From: Desulfovibrio sp. JY
GTDB taxonomy: Bacteria; Desulfobacterota; Desulfovibrionia; Desulfovibrionales; Desulfovibrionaceae
Direction: 5' to 3'
Assembly: GCA_021730285.1 (NCBI GenBank)
Contig: CP082962.1
Location: forward strand, 2,914,001 to 2,978,000
Length of the DNA stretch: 64,000 bases
The position numbers were made by a program, and so were the translations under genes. This document shows, piece after piece, positions 47,285 to 56,346 of the stretch. Within the stretch, counting starts at the first letter, position 1, and every line of letters begins with the position of its first letter. A model generated the notes under the pieces. The model had not been told where the DNA came from. It was given only the letters and a program-made list of their open reading frames with translations, and made no database searches.

Positions 47285-47359
47285 GCGAGAGGGGAAACCC
47301 TTTCAAGAAAGGGTTCTCCCCTCTCGCGCTCTCCCCTTCCTCAAGTTTATAAAGGGGAG
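47285..47359 (+). repeat. Tandem-hairpin 3' element, copy e (after the MBL gene)
   Basis: Hairpin 1 (47285-47327) pairs GCGAGAGGGG.. with ..CCCCTCTCGC and ACCCTTTC with GAAAGGGT; hairpin 2 pairs CTCCCCTT (47331-47338) with AAGGGGAG (47352-47359). Same two-hairpin plan as copies a, c, d and f with different arms. It lies between convergent genes. Confidence 0.8.
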
Positions 47360-47414
47360 GCCGTTATTGCGGCCTGTTCCCTCTCTGAACCATGATCAGG
47401 AAGAGTTTCCGACA

Positions 47415-48128
47415 TCAGACGCGTGTGCGTTTGATGAGGCAAAGCGACAGGTAGTGGGGCTTTTCCGGCGCGTCTTCCAGCTTGCGCACGATGGCCTCGC
47501 CGTCGTGGCCGATGCGGGTGGCGAAGGTGGTTGCCCGGGTCAGGCCCATGCGGCCGAGCAAGTCGCGCAGTCGGGGAAAGTTGCGGTAGGCTTTGAGGAT
47601 GACGGCGTTGTCCGCCGCCGCCAGCCCCTTTTCCAGCCGGCCGCTCTCGTCCACGCCCGAGGCGATCAGCAGGTTCTCGCCGGATTCGACCAGCACGTCG
47701 CCGACCTTGGCCGCCGCCGCCTGAAACGAGGTGATCCCCGGCACGATGCTGACCGGAAGTCCCGGCAGGCGCGCGGTCAGGCGCGGCAGCACGTAGCCGA
47801 AGGTGCTGTAGAGCAGCGGATCGCCCAGGGTAATAAACGCCGCGTCGCGCCCGGCGGTAAGCACTGCGGCCATGGCGGCGGTGTTGGCCTCCCAGGCTGC
47901 GTCGAGGGCGGCCGGGTCCCGGGTCATGGGGAAGGGCAGGCGCACGATGGTCGCTTGCGGCGGCAGGTGCGGCGCGATGATGGCCTGGGCAATGGAATAG
48001 TCGTTCTTGCTCGACGAGGCGGCGAAGACCGTGTCCACCTCCCCGAGAATCCGGGCCGCCTTGAGGGTGAGAAGTTCCGGGTCCCCCGGGCCGACGCCAA
48101 GGCCATAGAGCGTTCCGAGTGTGCTCAC
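47415..48128 (-). CDS. cbiL: Precorrin-2/cobalt-factor II C20-methyltransferase
   Basis: 237 residues; GTG start overlapping the upstream stop (GTGA). 'GTLYGLGVGPGDPELLTLKAARILGEVDTVFAA' is the tetrapyrrole-methylase N-terminal signature, and 'ITLGDPLLYSTFGYVLPRL' with 'VPGITSFQAAAA' belong to the C20-methylase subgroup (CbiL/CobI). With cobaltochelatase CbiK first in the same operon the anaerobic, early-cobalt-insertion pathway is indicated, so cobalt-factor II is the likely substrate. Last gene of the riboswitch operon. Confidence 0.93.
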   Translation of the reverse strand: MSTLGTLYGLGVGPGDPELLTLKAARILGEVDTVFAASSSKNDYSIAQAIIAPHLPPQATIVRLPFPMTRDPAALDAAWEANTAAMAAVLTAGRDAAFITLGDPLLYSTFGYVLPRLTARLPGLPVSIVPGITSFQAAAAKVGDVLVESGENLLIASGVDESGRLEKGLAAADNAVILKAYRNFPRLRDLLGRMGLTRATTFATRIGHDGEAIVRKLEDAPEKPHYLSLCLIKRTRV

Positions 48129-49087
48129 GGACGTGCCTCCCGGGCCGGCGTCGCCGGCTTGCCGGCCAGTATCCGGGCAAGTTCCTCCGCCGCGTCCACG
48201 CTTCCCGGTCCGGGGCGGGAGAAAAGCGCCTCGTCGACGACGTAAGCCCGGCCGTTTTTGACGCAGGGCAGCGAGGCGTATTCCGGCCGGTCGGCCATGG
48301 ACCGGGCTTCGGCGTTCATGGGGCCGCGCTGGGTCAGGCAGACGTCCGGAGCCAGGCGCAAGAGTTCCTCGTCGGTCAGCCGCACGAGTTTTTTGTCCAG
48401 GCTCACGGCGTTTTCCCCGCCGGCGGCGCGGATCACGGCATCGACCATGGAGCCTTTGCCGGCGGCCAGCAGGTTGCCGGAGCGGACCTCGAAAAAGACC
48501 TTGGGCTTCTTTCCCTCGGGAGCGTTCGCGGCCACGGCGGCGAGGCGCTTTTTGAGGCTTGCGTCAAGCGCTGCCGCCTGTTTTTGCGCGCCGGTCAGCA
48601 CGCCGATGCGGTCGATGGCGGCAAAAAGCGAATCGAAATCGTGGAGGGAAAAAACGGCCACCGGCACGCCCAGTTTGGCCAGGTTGGCGGCCGCCTGCTC
48701 GGCTTCGCCGCGCCCGGCGGTTTGCAGCACGAGGTCGGGCCTAACCGCCAGCACGCGCTCCAGGTTGGGGCGCATGTGGGTGCCGATGACAGGCAGGGCG
48801 GCGATGGCGGCCGGCTTGTCGTCGGCTTCGGTGCGGGCCACGATGCGATCGGTGAGTCCCATACCGGCGAGAATTTCGTTGTACGCGCCGTAAAGGGCTA
48901 CGATGCGTTTGGCTGGAGCCTTGAGCGTTATGACGTGGCCGAGGTCATCCGTGATGTCCGTTCCCGCCTGGGCCGCCAGGGCCGCCTGGGTCGTTACGAG
49001 CAGCGCCAGCAGCAGGAGCGGCAGGTACGGCCAACGCCTGGGGTAGGCCGCTTTTCGGATGGGTGATGACCAGGATTTCGGTTTCAT
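48125..49087 (-). CDS. ABC-type substrate-binding protein (BtuF/FecB class)
   Basis: 320 residues with a long, arginine-rich signal peptide ('RRWPYLPLLLLALLVTTQAALAAQAG', cleavage near 39). Mature part: 'TDDLGHVITLKAPAKRIVALYGAYNEILAGMGLTDRIVA', 'VIGTHMRPNLERVLAVRPDLVLQ', and C-terminal 'CVKNGRAYVVDEALFSRPGPG', typical of class III periplasmic binding proteins for corrinoids, haem or siderophores. The ATG at 49087 has GAGGA before it and lies 143 nt inside the preceding ATPase gene. Probably works with the adjacent permease and ATPase. Confidence 0.9.
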   Translation of the reverse strand: MKPKSWSSPIRKAAYPRRWPYLPLLLLALLVTTQAALAAQAGTDITDDLGHVITLKAPAKRIVALYGAYNEILAGMGLTDRIVARTEADDKPAAIAALPVIGTHMRPNLERVLAVRPDLVLQTAGRGEAEQAAANLAKLGVPVAVFSLHDFDSLFAAIDRIGVLTGAQKQAAALDASLKKRLAAVAANAPEGKKPKVFFEVRSGNLLAAGKGSMVDAVIRAAGGENAVSLDKKLVRLTDEELLRLAPDVCLTQRGPMNAEARSMADRPEYASLPCVKNGRAYVVDEALFSRPGPGSVDAAEELARILAGKPATPAREARP

Positions 49088-49787
49088 AAATCCTCGACAA
49101 TGTTTGGCTGGTAAAGACGGCGGCCACCGGGCCGTCGGCCTCGATGCGGCCGTTTTTAATAAATATCAGGCGACGGCAGAAAAGCGCCGCCAGGTTGATG
49201 TCGTGCAGCGCCGCCACGATGGTCGTGCCGGCGGCATTGCGGGCGGCCAGGAGCCCGTAGAGCTCCATTTTCCGGGCCATGTCCAGGCTGGCCGAGGCTT
49301 CGTCCAGGATCATGGCGCGCGCGTCCTGGGCCAGGGCCCGGGCCGTCAGCGCCCGCTGGAACTCGCCGCCGGAAAGCTCGTTCATGCGCCGGTCGGCGAG
49401 GTGGCTCACACCGACCGCCGCCATGGCCGCCTTGGTCGCGTCCGCGTCGGCCTCGCCGTAGCCGCCAAGGAAGGGCAGGTAGGGATAGCGGCCCATGCGC
49501 ACCACCGTGCGCACGGTGAGCCCTCCCGCGCTTTCGGCCCGCTGGGGCACCACGGCCACAAGCCTGGCCCGCTCCCGGGCAGAGAGGCTGGCGATGTTTC
49601 GCCCGGCCAGGGAGACGCTTCCGGCCATTGGGGGAAGTATCCCGGTTGCGGCCAGAAGCAGCGTGGTCTTGCCCGCGCCGTTGGGGCCCAAGAGGCCCAC
49701 CATCTCGCCTGGGGCGATGTGCAGGTCGATGTCGGCCAACACGTCGCGGCCGCCGTACCCGGCCCGAAGTCCCTCGATGCGGATCAC
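48945..49787 (-). CDS. ABC transporter ATPase (BtuD/FecE class)
   Basis: 280 residues, GTG start within a GTGA overlap with the permease stop. Walker A 'GPNGAGKTTLL', Q-loop 'VVPQR', signature 'LSGGEFQRALTARALAQDARAMILDEASASLD' (Walker B ILDEA; Ser instead of the more common Pro-Thr), H-loop 'ALHDINLAALF'. The usual fold ends near 'RIYETEILVITHPKSGLPQAL'; an extra 30 or so Ala/Gly/Pro residues follow because the frame continues over the start of the next gene. Energises import through the FecCD-type permease. Confidence 0.92.
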   Translation of the reverse strand: MIRIEGLRAGYGGRDVLADIDLHIAPGEMVGLLGPNGAGKTTLLLAATGILPPMAGSVSLAGRNIASLSARERARLVAVVPQRAESAGGLTVRTVVRMGRYPYLPFLGGYGEADADATKAAMAAVGVSHLADRRMNELSGGEFQRALTARALAQDARAMILDEASASLDMARKMELYGLLAARNAAGTTIVAALHDINLAALFCRRLIFIKNGRIEADGPVAAVFTSQTLSRIYETEILVITHPKSGLPQALAVPAAPAAGAARNDPGGPGGPGGNGHHG

Positions 49788-50827
49788 GCCCGGCCACCGT
49801 CGCGGCCCGTGACGAGCAGGAAACAGAAAAACGGGCCGCCGAGAAGCGCCGTCACCACGCCCACGGGCAGCTCCGCGCCGCCGGGCAGGATGGTGCGGGC
49901 CAGTACGTCGGCAAAGACCAGGAGCGCCCCGCCGCACAGCGCGCTTTGCGGCAGCAGCGTGCCGTGTTCGGCGGAAAAAAGCCGGCGGCAGGCATGGGGG
50001 GCGATGAGCCCGACAAAGCCGATGACCCCGGAGACGGCCACGGCCCCGGCGGTCAGAAGACTCGCTCCGGTAAGGAGGGCAAGGCGTGCCCGGCCTGCGG
50101 CAACGCCCAATTGGCGCGCCTGGGTTTCGCCCAGAAGCAGGATGTCGCACTCGCGGATGTACAGGCGAATCAGGAGCGCGCCAGCCAGAAAGCAGGGCAG
50201 GAAAAGCGCCAGCTCGGCCTTGCCCCGTCCCTGGAAGCCGCCCATGATCCAAAAGACGATGCCGGCTACGGATTCCTCGTTGAGCGCCTTGGTGAGCGAC
50301 AGCAGGGCCGAAAGGAAGGTGGCGGCGATGATGCCGGCCAGAACCACCGTCTCTCGGCGCAATCCGCCGCAGGCCCGGGCCAGGGCCAGCACGAAGGCCA
50401 GGGCCGCCCCACCGCCGGCCAGGGCGCAAAGCGGGGTGGCGATGACGCTTCCCGAGGCGGCGGCCAGGCCGAGGGTCAGGGAAAGGGCCGCGCCGAAGGC
50501 CGCGCCGCCCGAGACGCCAAGGGTAAAGGGATCGGCCAGGGGATTTCGCAGCACGCCCTGAAACACCCCGCCGGCCACGGCCAGGGCCGCGCCCACGCCG
50601 TAGGCCAGCACCCCCCGCCACAGACGCAGGTCGAGCACCACGGCGGTCAGCGCCGGATCGGCCGGGGCGGTCACGGGCAGGCCCATGGCCCGGCCAAGAA
50701 CGGCGGCCACCTGCCCCGGGCTGGCCGGATAGGCCCCGGCCAGGCAGGCCGTCGCCAGGGAGGCCAGCCCGGCCAGGGCCGGGAGCAGGGCGCGCGCAGC
50801 CGCGCCTTGTGAGCGGTTTCGGGTCAT
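49784..50827 (-). CDS. FecCD/BtuC-family ABC permease
   Basis: 347 residues, about ten TM segments. Conserved 'RLWRGVLAYGVGAALAVAGGVFQGVLRNPLADPFTLGVSGGAAFGAA' near the N-terminus and 'GVIGFVGLIAPHACRRLFSAEHGTLLPQSALCGG' near the C-terminus identify the family that imports iron-siderophores, haem and vitamin B12. Its ATG overlaps the cbiK stop by one base. With cobalamin-riboswitch control the cargo is probably a corrinoid or tetrapyrrole rather than a siderophore (inference). Confidence 0.93.
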   Translation of the reverse strand: MTRNRSQGAAARALLPALAGLASLATACLAGAYPASPGQVAAVLGRAMGLPVTAPADPALTAVVLDLRLWRGVLAYGVGAALAVAGGVFQGVLRNPLADPFTLGVSGGAAFGAALSLTLGLAAASGSVIATPLCALAGGGAALAFVLALARACGGLRRETVVLAGIIAATFLSALLSLTKALNEESVAGIVFWIMGGFQGRGKAELALFLPCFLAGALLIRLYIRECDILLLGETQARQLGVAAGRARLALLTGASLLTAGAVAVSGVIGFVGLIAPHACRRLFSAEHGTLLPQSALCGGALLVFADVLARTILPGGAELPVGVVTALLGGPFFCFLLVTGRDGGRA

Positions 50828-51714
50828 TATTTTCCGGGCAGGGCGTCCACGGTCTTTTTCAGGTGGTCCATCCAGATGGCGGCCACGGCGTCACGATCGC
50901 CGTTGCCTTGCATCTGGGGCGTTGCGGCGATGCCGGCGACGGCGAGCTGCGAGGCCAGGGAATCCTCTTCCTTGCCGGCCATGTCGTTGTGGGCATGGTC
51001 CCCGGCCACGGCGAACATGGGCATGAGCCAGGCCTTTTTGATACCGCGCTTTTTGAGCTCCGCGATAAGGTCCTCGAAGCTCGGCGTGCCTTCGACCGTG
51101 GTCACGAAGGCGTTGGGATCGAGCTGCCACAGGCTGTATTGCAGGGCCGGGTAGGCCATGTTGGCCGGGTGGTCGGTGCCATGGCCGACGAGGACGAGCG
51201 CCTCGCCGGGCTTGCGGTCCTTGGGGGCCGAAGCGAGCAGCGCCTTGGCCACGCGCGGGAAATCCTCCTTGGCGTAGAGCAGCGGCGTGCTGACGGACAC
51301 GTGGCTGAGTCCCTTGGGCAGGCCGGAGAAGGCCTCGGCCAGACGCACGAGGTCGTCGTACTCATGGCCGGGGATGGTTTGCAGGGAGAAAAGGGCCACG
51401 TCGGTGACACCCTTGTCGGGCAGCACGGCCAGGGCTTCGGCCGGCGAAGGCGGCACGGCCTTGCCTTCCCTGGCCAGTTTGTGGCGGATCATGGAGGCGG
51501 TGTAGCAAAGGGAAACGGGCACGCCGGGATAGGCGGCCTTGACGCGGTCGACCATTTTCTGGATAGCCGGCGCGGCTTCGGGAACACTGGTGCCGAAGGC
51601 GGCCACGACAATGGCTCTTTTGGGTTCCTTCTTGGCCTCATGACCGGCCAGGGCCGGCGCGGCCATGGCCAGACACAACCATAACGCCAAAAGCGCTCGC
51701 GGAAAACGGAGCAT
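50827..51714 (-). CDS. cbiK: CbiK, periplasmic sirohydrochlorin cobaltochelatase
   Basis: 295 residues. Starting at 51714 (GGAGG 7 nt before the ATG) gives a clear Sec signal peptide, MLRFPRALLALWLCLAMAAPALA, so the enzyme is exported like CbiK(P) of D. vulgaris (recalled). 'RAIVVAAFGTSVPEAAPAIQKMVDRVKAAYPGVPV' is the CbiK chelatase start; 'VLVGHGTDHPANMAYPALQ' holds the metal-binding His of family-II chelatases and 'PMFAVAGDHAHNDMAG' the second. Inserts Co2+ (or Fe2+) into sirohydrochlorin. First gene of the operon behind a cobalamin riboswitch. Why a chelatase should be periplasmic is open. Confidence 0.94.
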   Translation of the reverse strand: MLRFPRALLALWLCLAMAAPALAGHEAKKEPKRAIVVAAFGTSVPEAAPAIQKMVDRVKAAYPGVPVSLCYTASMIRHKLAREGKAVPPSPAEALAVLPDKGVTDVALFSLQTIPGHEYDDLVRLAEAFSGLPKGLSHVSVSTPLLYAKEDFPRVAKALLASAPKDRKPGEALVLVGHGTDHPANMAYPALQYSLWQLDPNAFVTTVEGTPSFEDLIAELKKRGIKKAWLMPMFAVAGDHAHNDMAGKEEDSLASQLAVAGIAATPQMQGNGDRDAVAAIWMDHLKKTVDALPGK

Positions 51715-51844
51715 GGGAAAACCTCCATGGGCATGGAGGGCTCTTGATGAAAAGGACGGCGGGCAGCCCCCGCGCTGCGGGTTGACGCCCCGGTCCTTAT
51801 GCCCGGCCGGCAAAAGCCCTCGTTGCCGACGGGTTGGCCTGTGA

Positions 51845-51990
51845 TCGACCGGGCAGGTCTTCCGGCTCGTCCCATCGGCTCCGGCCTTCCCGGGATTTTT
51901 TTCCCAGTGGCGCGCGAGGAAGCCGACTGTGGCGGGACATACGGCGGCGGGACCGCTCCCGAATCAAACGGGATTCCCTATTAAGCCCAT
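51845..51990 (-). promoter_or_regulatory. Cobalamin (AdoCbl) riboswitch upstream of cbiK
   Basis: Read on the minus strand: AATAGGGAA (51982-51974), GGGAGCGGTCCCGCCGCC, the B12-box core GCGCCACTGGGA (near 51912-51902), GGGAAGGCCGGA (51891-51880), and AGCCGGAAGACCTGCC (51867-51852). All are the conserved blocks of the class-I cobalamin riboswitch, in the right order and spacing. It ends about 130 nt before the cbiK ATG; a regulatory hairpin in that stretch would hide the ribosome site or terminate. High B12 should repress the whole operon. Confidence 0.94.
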
Positions 51991-52038
51991 GCGGGCGCCC
52001 GAATCGTTTCCGCGCAGTACCGGGGGCGGGTGCGGCTG

Positions 52039-52398
52039 TCAAGGATAGGCGGGAGTTCGGGTGGGCTTGATGACGCCCCGGTCGACCAGGGGCTTGTAGT
52101 CGGCCCGCTTGGTGAGCAGTGTGGGGACATGGAGGCTTTCCAGGAGCTGGAGCAGGATCTGGATGGTGGTCGGGTTGGCCTTTTCCTCCATGACCACGAT
52201 GGCCACGTCCTTGCTGACGGCGATTTTTTCGGCCACTTCCCAGGCACCGGTCACGGGCCTGCCGCCGTCGAGGCTGTAGGTGTTGCCGCGTATGGTGATG
52301 ACGCCGGCCATGGCCGTGGCGGCGCACAGGGTCAGGGCCGCGAGCATTGTCAAAAGGGCCGGAACCGGGCGAGGCCGGCAGGGGTATCTGGACATCAC
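52039..52398 (-). CDS. Small exported protein, unknown
   Basis: 119 residues (start at 52398 or the next Met, 52395). Signal peptide 'VPALLTMLAALTLCAATAMAGV' (cleavage near 31) and a mature part of about 85 residues ('ITIRGNTYSLDGGRPVTGAWEVAEKIAVSKDVAIVVMEEKANPTTIQILLQLLESLHVPTLL'). No family recognised; the pattern resembles periplasmic alpha/beta domains of the ExbD/TolR kind only loosely. It precedes the cbiK riboswitch on the same strand, so it is not under that switch. Confidence 0.7.
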   Translation of the reverse strand: MMSRYPCRPRPVPALLTMLAALTLCAATAMAGVITIRGNTYSLDGGRPVTGAWEVAEKIAVSKDVAIVVMEEKANPTTIQILLQLLESLHVPTLLTKRADYKPLVDRGVIKPTRTPAYP

Positions 52399-52456
52399 GT
52401 CCCTTTGGGGTTAAAGATTTATTTCACGAAATACATCCGTTTGGGGGAGGTTCACC

Positions 52457-52570
52457 GTGACATTCGATTTCTCCGGCCTCATCGTTCTGTTCGGCTTTAT
52501 TTCCGTGTTCATCGCCCTTCGGGTCATCAAGGCGCAGCAGGAAGCCAAACCCGAGAACCAGGACTGGTAG
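52457..52570 (+). CDS. 37-residue single-TM protein
   Basis: GTG start with a strong GGGGGAGG site 7 nt upstream. Sequence begins MTFDFSGLIVLFGFISVFIA and ends with a charged tail (RVIKAQQEAKPENQDW): one TM helix, then a short cytoplasmic or periplasmic tail, the typical form of small accessory membrane proteins. Divergent from the small exported protein (58-nt gap) and separated from other genes. Too short for homology by eye. Ribosome site, codon use and a clean TM segment support it. Confidence 0.6.
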   Translation: MTFDFSGLIVLFGFISVFIALRVIKAQQEAKPENQDW

Positions 52571-52698
52571 CACCGGCTCCTGGCGAGTCAGACTTTTCAC
52601 GGCGGGCGGCTACGGCTTCCCGCCGTTTTGGTATTTTCCCCAGACGCCTTCCCGCCGAAATTCTCCCCTCTCCGCAGGCCCCCGGTGCCCCCCAATAT

Positions 52699-52770
52699 CC
52701 CTTTGAAAGTTTTTGAAGGGGGTCCAGGGGGAAACTTTTTTCAAAAAGTTTCCCCCTGGCCGCCGGAGGC
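52699..52770 (-). repeat. Tandem-hairpin 3' element, copy f (after selB)
   Basis: On the minus strand it begins 6 nt after the selB stop: module GCCTCCGGCGGCC, hairpin 1 (CCAGGGGGAAACTTTTT / AAAAAGTTTCCCCCTGG), hairpin 2 (CCCTT / AAGGG). Almost identical to copy c after gpmA. Confidence 0.85.
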
Positions 52771-52775
52771 GTCCC

Positions 52776-54695
52776 CTATTTCCTGCGCAACTGGCGCTTG
52801 TCGCCGACGCGCACGGTCACCTTTTCCTTGTCCAGGTATTCGAGCAGGGCGATGAGGAACTTGCGGGACAGCCCCGTCAGTTCCCGAAATTCCGCCGGCC
52901 CCATGTCCGTGGCTCCGGCGGCGTAGTAGGCGCGCACCTTCTCGATGAGCCCCGTTATGGCCTCGGCGCAAAAATACATGTTTTCCTGGGCCTTGACGAT
53001 AAGTCCTTCGTCCAGGAGCACCTTGTAGACGGGCTGGGCCTCCTTGAAGGTCAGGTCCAGGGGCTCCAGGATATCCTTGACGTTTGGCGGGGTGAGGCCG
53101 CCGGCGCGGTAGGCGGCAAGGAGCGTTTCGCGCAGCTTGGCCTGATCCGAGGCCAGGGAAACCTTGTGGTCGGGCAGGCGCAGCACGTCTTGGTCGGTGG
53201 CCAGCCTGCCGGCCCGAAGCTGGCGTTCGACCACGAAATGGAAAAGCTTGGGCGCAAGCGCCTTGCCCCAGGTGGAGGCCAGCTCGCTGCGCGAGATGCC
53301 GAGCTTAAGCGGTTCGCGCTTGTGGTAGGCGGCCACGAAATCGGTAAGGGTTTGCGTCAACGCCGTGACGACGTCGCCGTGGACGAAATGGCGTCCTTCC
53401 CTGCCTTCGCGGTCGACAAGCGCGGCCGCGCCCTTGTCGCACAGGCCGGAAAGCGCCTTGTCCAGGGACTTGGATTCGAGGTCGGTAAGCGTCATCAGCC
53501 GGGAAAATCCCAGTCCCTCGGCGCCGGCCCGGGCCAGTTGCAGGGCGACGAGTTCCGCTCCTTCGGCCGTGGCCAGGGCGGCAAGCGGCGCGGCCGCGTC
53601 GGCGTCGAAGCGTTTGACCTTGCGGGCAAGCGGCGAAAGGATGCGCCCGCCGGCCATGGTGCGTAGCGGCGCGCCCGAGCGGATGACCACCCGGTCGCCG
53701 TAGACCCCGGCCAGGGGCTCGGGAAAGCGGATCTGGCACACGGCCGTCTCGCCGGGCTCCAGCTTGTCGCGGTCGAGCAGATGCACCCGGGCCAGGACTT
53801 CCCGCGTGCCGTGGTGGAAATGCACCTCGGTGCGGTGCTTTATGCCGCGCGGGGCCGAGGCCAGACAGGAAAGCTCCACCTCCCAGGCGGTTTCCGGGAA
53901 AAGCGTGCCCGGCCGGGCCAGCACCTCGCCGCGCTCCACGTCCTCGACCTCGAGCCCGGCCAGGTTGACGGCCGTGCGCCGTCCGGCCGGCGATACTTCC
54001 ACGGGTTGGCCGTGGGATTGCAGGCTACGGATTTTGCTGCGTTTGTCCGAGGGGTAGAGGCGCACGTCGTCGCCGATCGTGAACGTGCCGGCAATGAGCG
54101 TGCCCGTGACCACGGTGCCGTGGCCCTTGAGGGTAAAGACGCGGTCGATGGGCAGCCGGGCCAGATCGGAGCGCCGCTTCGGCGCGAAATTGGCGGCCAG
54201 CTCGGCCAGGGCCGCGCGCAGTTCGGGCAGGCCGGCCCCGGTATGGGACGAGACGGGAAAAATGGGGGCGTCGGCCAGGAACGTGCCGGCAAGCTCGGCG
54301 CGCACGTCGTCCGTGACCATCGCCAGCCAGTCCGCGTCCACCATGTCGGCCTTGGTCAGGGCCACGACGCCGGTCTCGATGCCGAGCAGGGTGCAGATGT
54401 CCAGGTGCTCGCGGGTCTGGGGCATGACGCCTTCGTCGGCGGCGATGACGAGGGTGACGAAATCGATGCCCGCCGCGCCGGCCACCATGTTCTTGACGAA
54501 GCGCTCATGGCCCGGCACGTCGATGATGCCGAGCCGCGCGCCGCCCGGCAGGTCCATGAAGGCAAAGCCCAGCTCGATGGTGATGCCGCGTTTTTTCTCC
54601 TCGGCCAGCCGGTCGCAGTCAATGCCCGTCAGCGCCTTGATCAGCGTCGTCTTGCCGTGGTCGATGTGCCCGGCCGTCCCCATGATGACTGGCAT
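52776..54695 (-). CDS. selB: Selenocysteine-specific elongation factor SelB
   Basis: 639 residues. ATG 54695 gives '[45 protein letters not shown]', the SelB form of the EF-Tu-like domain (P-loop GHIDHGKT). Domains II-III follow, then C-terminal winged helices (about 420-639) ending '[27 protein letters not shown]', which bind the SECIS hairpin. Delivers Sec-tRNA(Sec) at UGA. selA is 1.7 kb away on the same strand; selD and tRNA-Sec are not in the window. No in-frame UGA selenoprotein was found here. Confidence 0.97.
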   Translation of the reverse strand: MPVIMGTAGHIDHGKTTLIKALTGIDCDRLAEEKKRGITIELGFAFMDLPGGARLGIIDVPGHERFVKNMVAGAAGIDFVTLVIAADEGVMPQTREHLDICTLLGIETGVVALTKADMVDADWLAMVTDDVRAELAGTFLADAPIFPVSSHTGAGLPELRAALAELAANFAPKRRSDLARLPIDRVFTLKGHGTVVTGTLIAGTFTIGDDVRLYPSDKRSKIRSLQSHGQPVEVSPAGRRTAVNLAGLEVEDVERGEVLARPGTLFPETAWEVELSCLASAPRGIKHRTEVHFHHGTREVLARVHLLDRDKLEPGETAVCQIRFPEPLAGVYGDRVVIRSGAPLRTMAGGRILSPLARKVKRFDADAAAPLAALATAEGAELVALQLARAGAEGLGFSRLMTLTDLESKSLDKALSGLCDKGAAALVDREGREGRHFVHGDVVTALTQTLTDFVAAYHKREPLKLGISRSELASTWGKALAPKLFHFVVERQLRAGRLATDQDVLRLPDHKVSLASDQAKLRETLLAAYRAGGLTPPNVKDILEPLDLTFKEAQPVYKVLLDEGLIVKAQENMYFCAEAITGLIEKVRAYYAAGATDMGPAEFRELTGLSRKFLIALLEYLDKEKVTVRVGDKRQLRRK

Positions 54696-54733
54696 GGATG
54701 GTGCGCTCCTTGGTTGGGGTGGTGTGGAGAGGT

Positions 54734-54817
54734 GCCTCCGGCGGCCAGGGGAGGCGACGCCTCCCCTGGACCCCACCACCGGGGGGCTTGATGCCCCCCG
54801 GACCCCCCTTACAGGGG
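54734..54817 (+). repeat. Palindrome cluster between selB and the M18 gene (copy g)
   Basis: Module GCCTCCGGCGGCC (54734-54746), hairpin CCAGGGGAGGCG/CGCCTCCCCTGG (54745-54769), hairpin CCGGGGGGC/GCCCCCCGG (54779-54801), and a short CCCC/GGGG. Same leader module as copies c, d and f but with other arms; here the module points toward the M18 gene, opposite to the usual orientation. Confidence 0.75.
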
Positions 54818-54824
54818 ATCGGGG

Positions 54825-56255
54825 CTAGCTCGAAAGAAAGGCTTTGTAGGCCAGCACGGCGGTGTAGACGTCGGCCGCGCTGGTGATCTCGAAGGGGCTG
54901 TGCATGCTGAGCACGGCCGGGCCGAAGTCGATGATGTCCATGCCGTAGACGGCCAGGAACTTGGCCACCGTGCCGCCGCCGCCGAGGTCCACCTTGCCGA
55001 GTTCGGCCATCTGCCAGGGAATGCCGGCGCCGTCGAGGAGGTTGCGCAGCCAGGCCACGTACTCCGGATGGGCGTCGTTGGCCCCGACCTTGCCCCGGTG
55101 CCCGGTGAACTTGCAAAAGACCGGCCCATAACCAAGCGTCGCGGAATTGAGCTTTTCGTGCAGGTCCTGGTAGTCCGGGTCAAGGGCGGCATGCACGTCG
55201 GAAGACAGGGCCTTGCCGGCGGCCAGCACCCGGCTTTTGCGCGCGCCCGGGTCCCAGGCGTCGATCAGGTCTTCCAGGCAGTACTCGAAAAAGCGCGACT
55301 TGGCCCCGGTGGAGCCTTCGGAGCCGATCTCCTCCTTGTCCCAGAACAGCACGATCTGCGTGTGCTCCGGCGTCGGATTCTCGAGCAGGGCGGAAAGGGC
55401 GGTGAAGACGCACACCCGGTCGTCCTGGCCGTAGCCGCCGATGAGCGCCTTGTCCAAGCCCACGGGCCGGGCCGCCCCGGCCGGAACGGCCTGCAACTCG
55501 GCGCTGTAAAGGTCGGCTTCCTCGATGCCGTACTTGTCGTAGAGAAGCGAGAGGACCTTGGCCTTGATCGGGTCCTTGGCCTCTTTTTTCTCGCAGCCCT
55601 CGGCGGCCTCGGGCGCGGCTTCGGGGCTGTGGCCGATCAGGATGTTGAGCTTTTCCGCCTCGAAGGCGTCGGACAGCTTCTGCTCCACCTGCTTGTAGGC
55701 CAGATGCGGCAGCAGGTCCGGGATGGCGAAGACCGGATCGGACGGGTCCTCGCCGATGGTCACCGGGATGACCGTGCCGTCCTTTTTGGCCACCACGCCG
55801 TGCAGGGCGAGCGGCCGGGCCAGCCACTGGTGCTTGCGGATGCCGCCGTAGTAGTGGGTTTTGAGTTGGGCCACGCCGCAGGATTCGTAGAGCGGGCGCT
55901 GCTTGAGGTCGATGCGCGGCGTGTCGCAGTGGGCGCCGACCAGCCGGAAACCCTCGCGCAGGGGCTTTTTGCCCTTGCGGGCGATGAACACCGTCTTGCC
56001 CTTCATGACGCGAAAGACCGCGTCGCCGGTAAACTCTCCGTCCGGACATTCGACATAGCCCGCCTCGGCGAGGGCCTTGCGCGTGTAGGCAACGGTTTCG
56101 CGCTCGGTCTTGCAGGCGGTGATAAAGGCAATGTAGCGGTCGGCCAGCTCCCGCATGCCGGCGCGCTGCTCCGGGGAGGCGTAGGTCTCCCAGCAGCTTT
56201 TGGCCTCGATGGCGTGGGAGGAGGCACCGTTTTTCGTTTCGTTTGCATCGCTCAT
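54825..56255 (-). CDS. M18-family aminopeptidase
   Basis: 476 residues. M18 metal-site landmarks: '[21 protein letters not shown]' (first His and Asp), '[20 protein letters not shown]' (EE pair, catalytic Glu and metal-binding Glu), '[14 protein letters not shown]' and, near the C-terminus, '[18 protein letters not shown]' (metal His). A dinuclear zinc/cobalt enzyme releasing acidic or neutral N-terminal residues; M18 enzymes form dodecamers. No signal peptide, so cytoplasmic. Sits between selA and selB without any obvious link to selenium. Confidence 0.93.
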   Translation of the reverse strand: MSDANETKNGASSHAIEAKSCWETYASPEQRAGMRELADRYIAFITACKTERETVAYTRKALAEAGYVECPDGEFTGDAVFRVMKGKTVFIARKGKKPLREGFRLVGAHCDTPRIDLKQRPLYESCGVAQLKTHYYGGIRKHQWLARPLALHGVVAKKDGTVIPVTIGEDPSDPVFAIPDLLPHLAYKQVEQKLSDAFEAEKLNILIGHSPEAAPEAAEGCEKKEAKDPIKAKVLSLLYDKYGIEEADLYSAELQAVPAGAARPVGLDKALIGGYGQDDRVCVFTALSALLENPTPEHTQIVLFWDKEEIGSEGSTGAKSRFFEYCLEDLIDAWDPGARKSRVLAAGKALSSDVHAALDPDYQDLHEKLNSATLGYGPVFCKFTGHRGKVGANDAHPEYVAWLRNLLDGAGIPWQMAELGKVDLGGGGTVAKFLAVYGMDIIDFGPAVLSMHSPFEITSAADVYTAVLAYKAFLSS

Positions 56256-56346
56256 ATCGCTAAGGCTCCTTCAATAATGGCAATGGGGACATAGTAAGCG
56301 CCCAGGCCCCTGGTGGGAAGCCCCCCGGACCTGTCGCGCAATGCAC

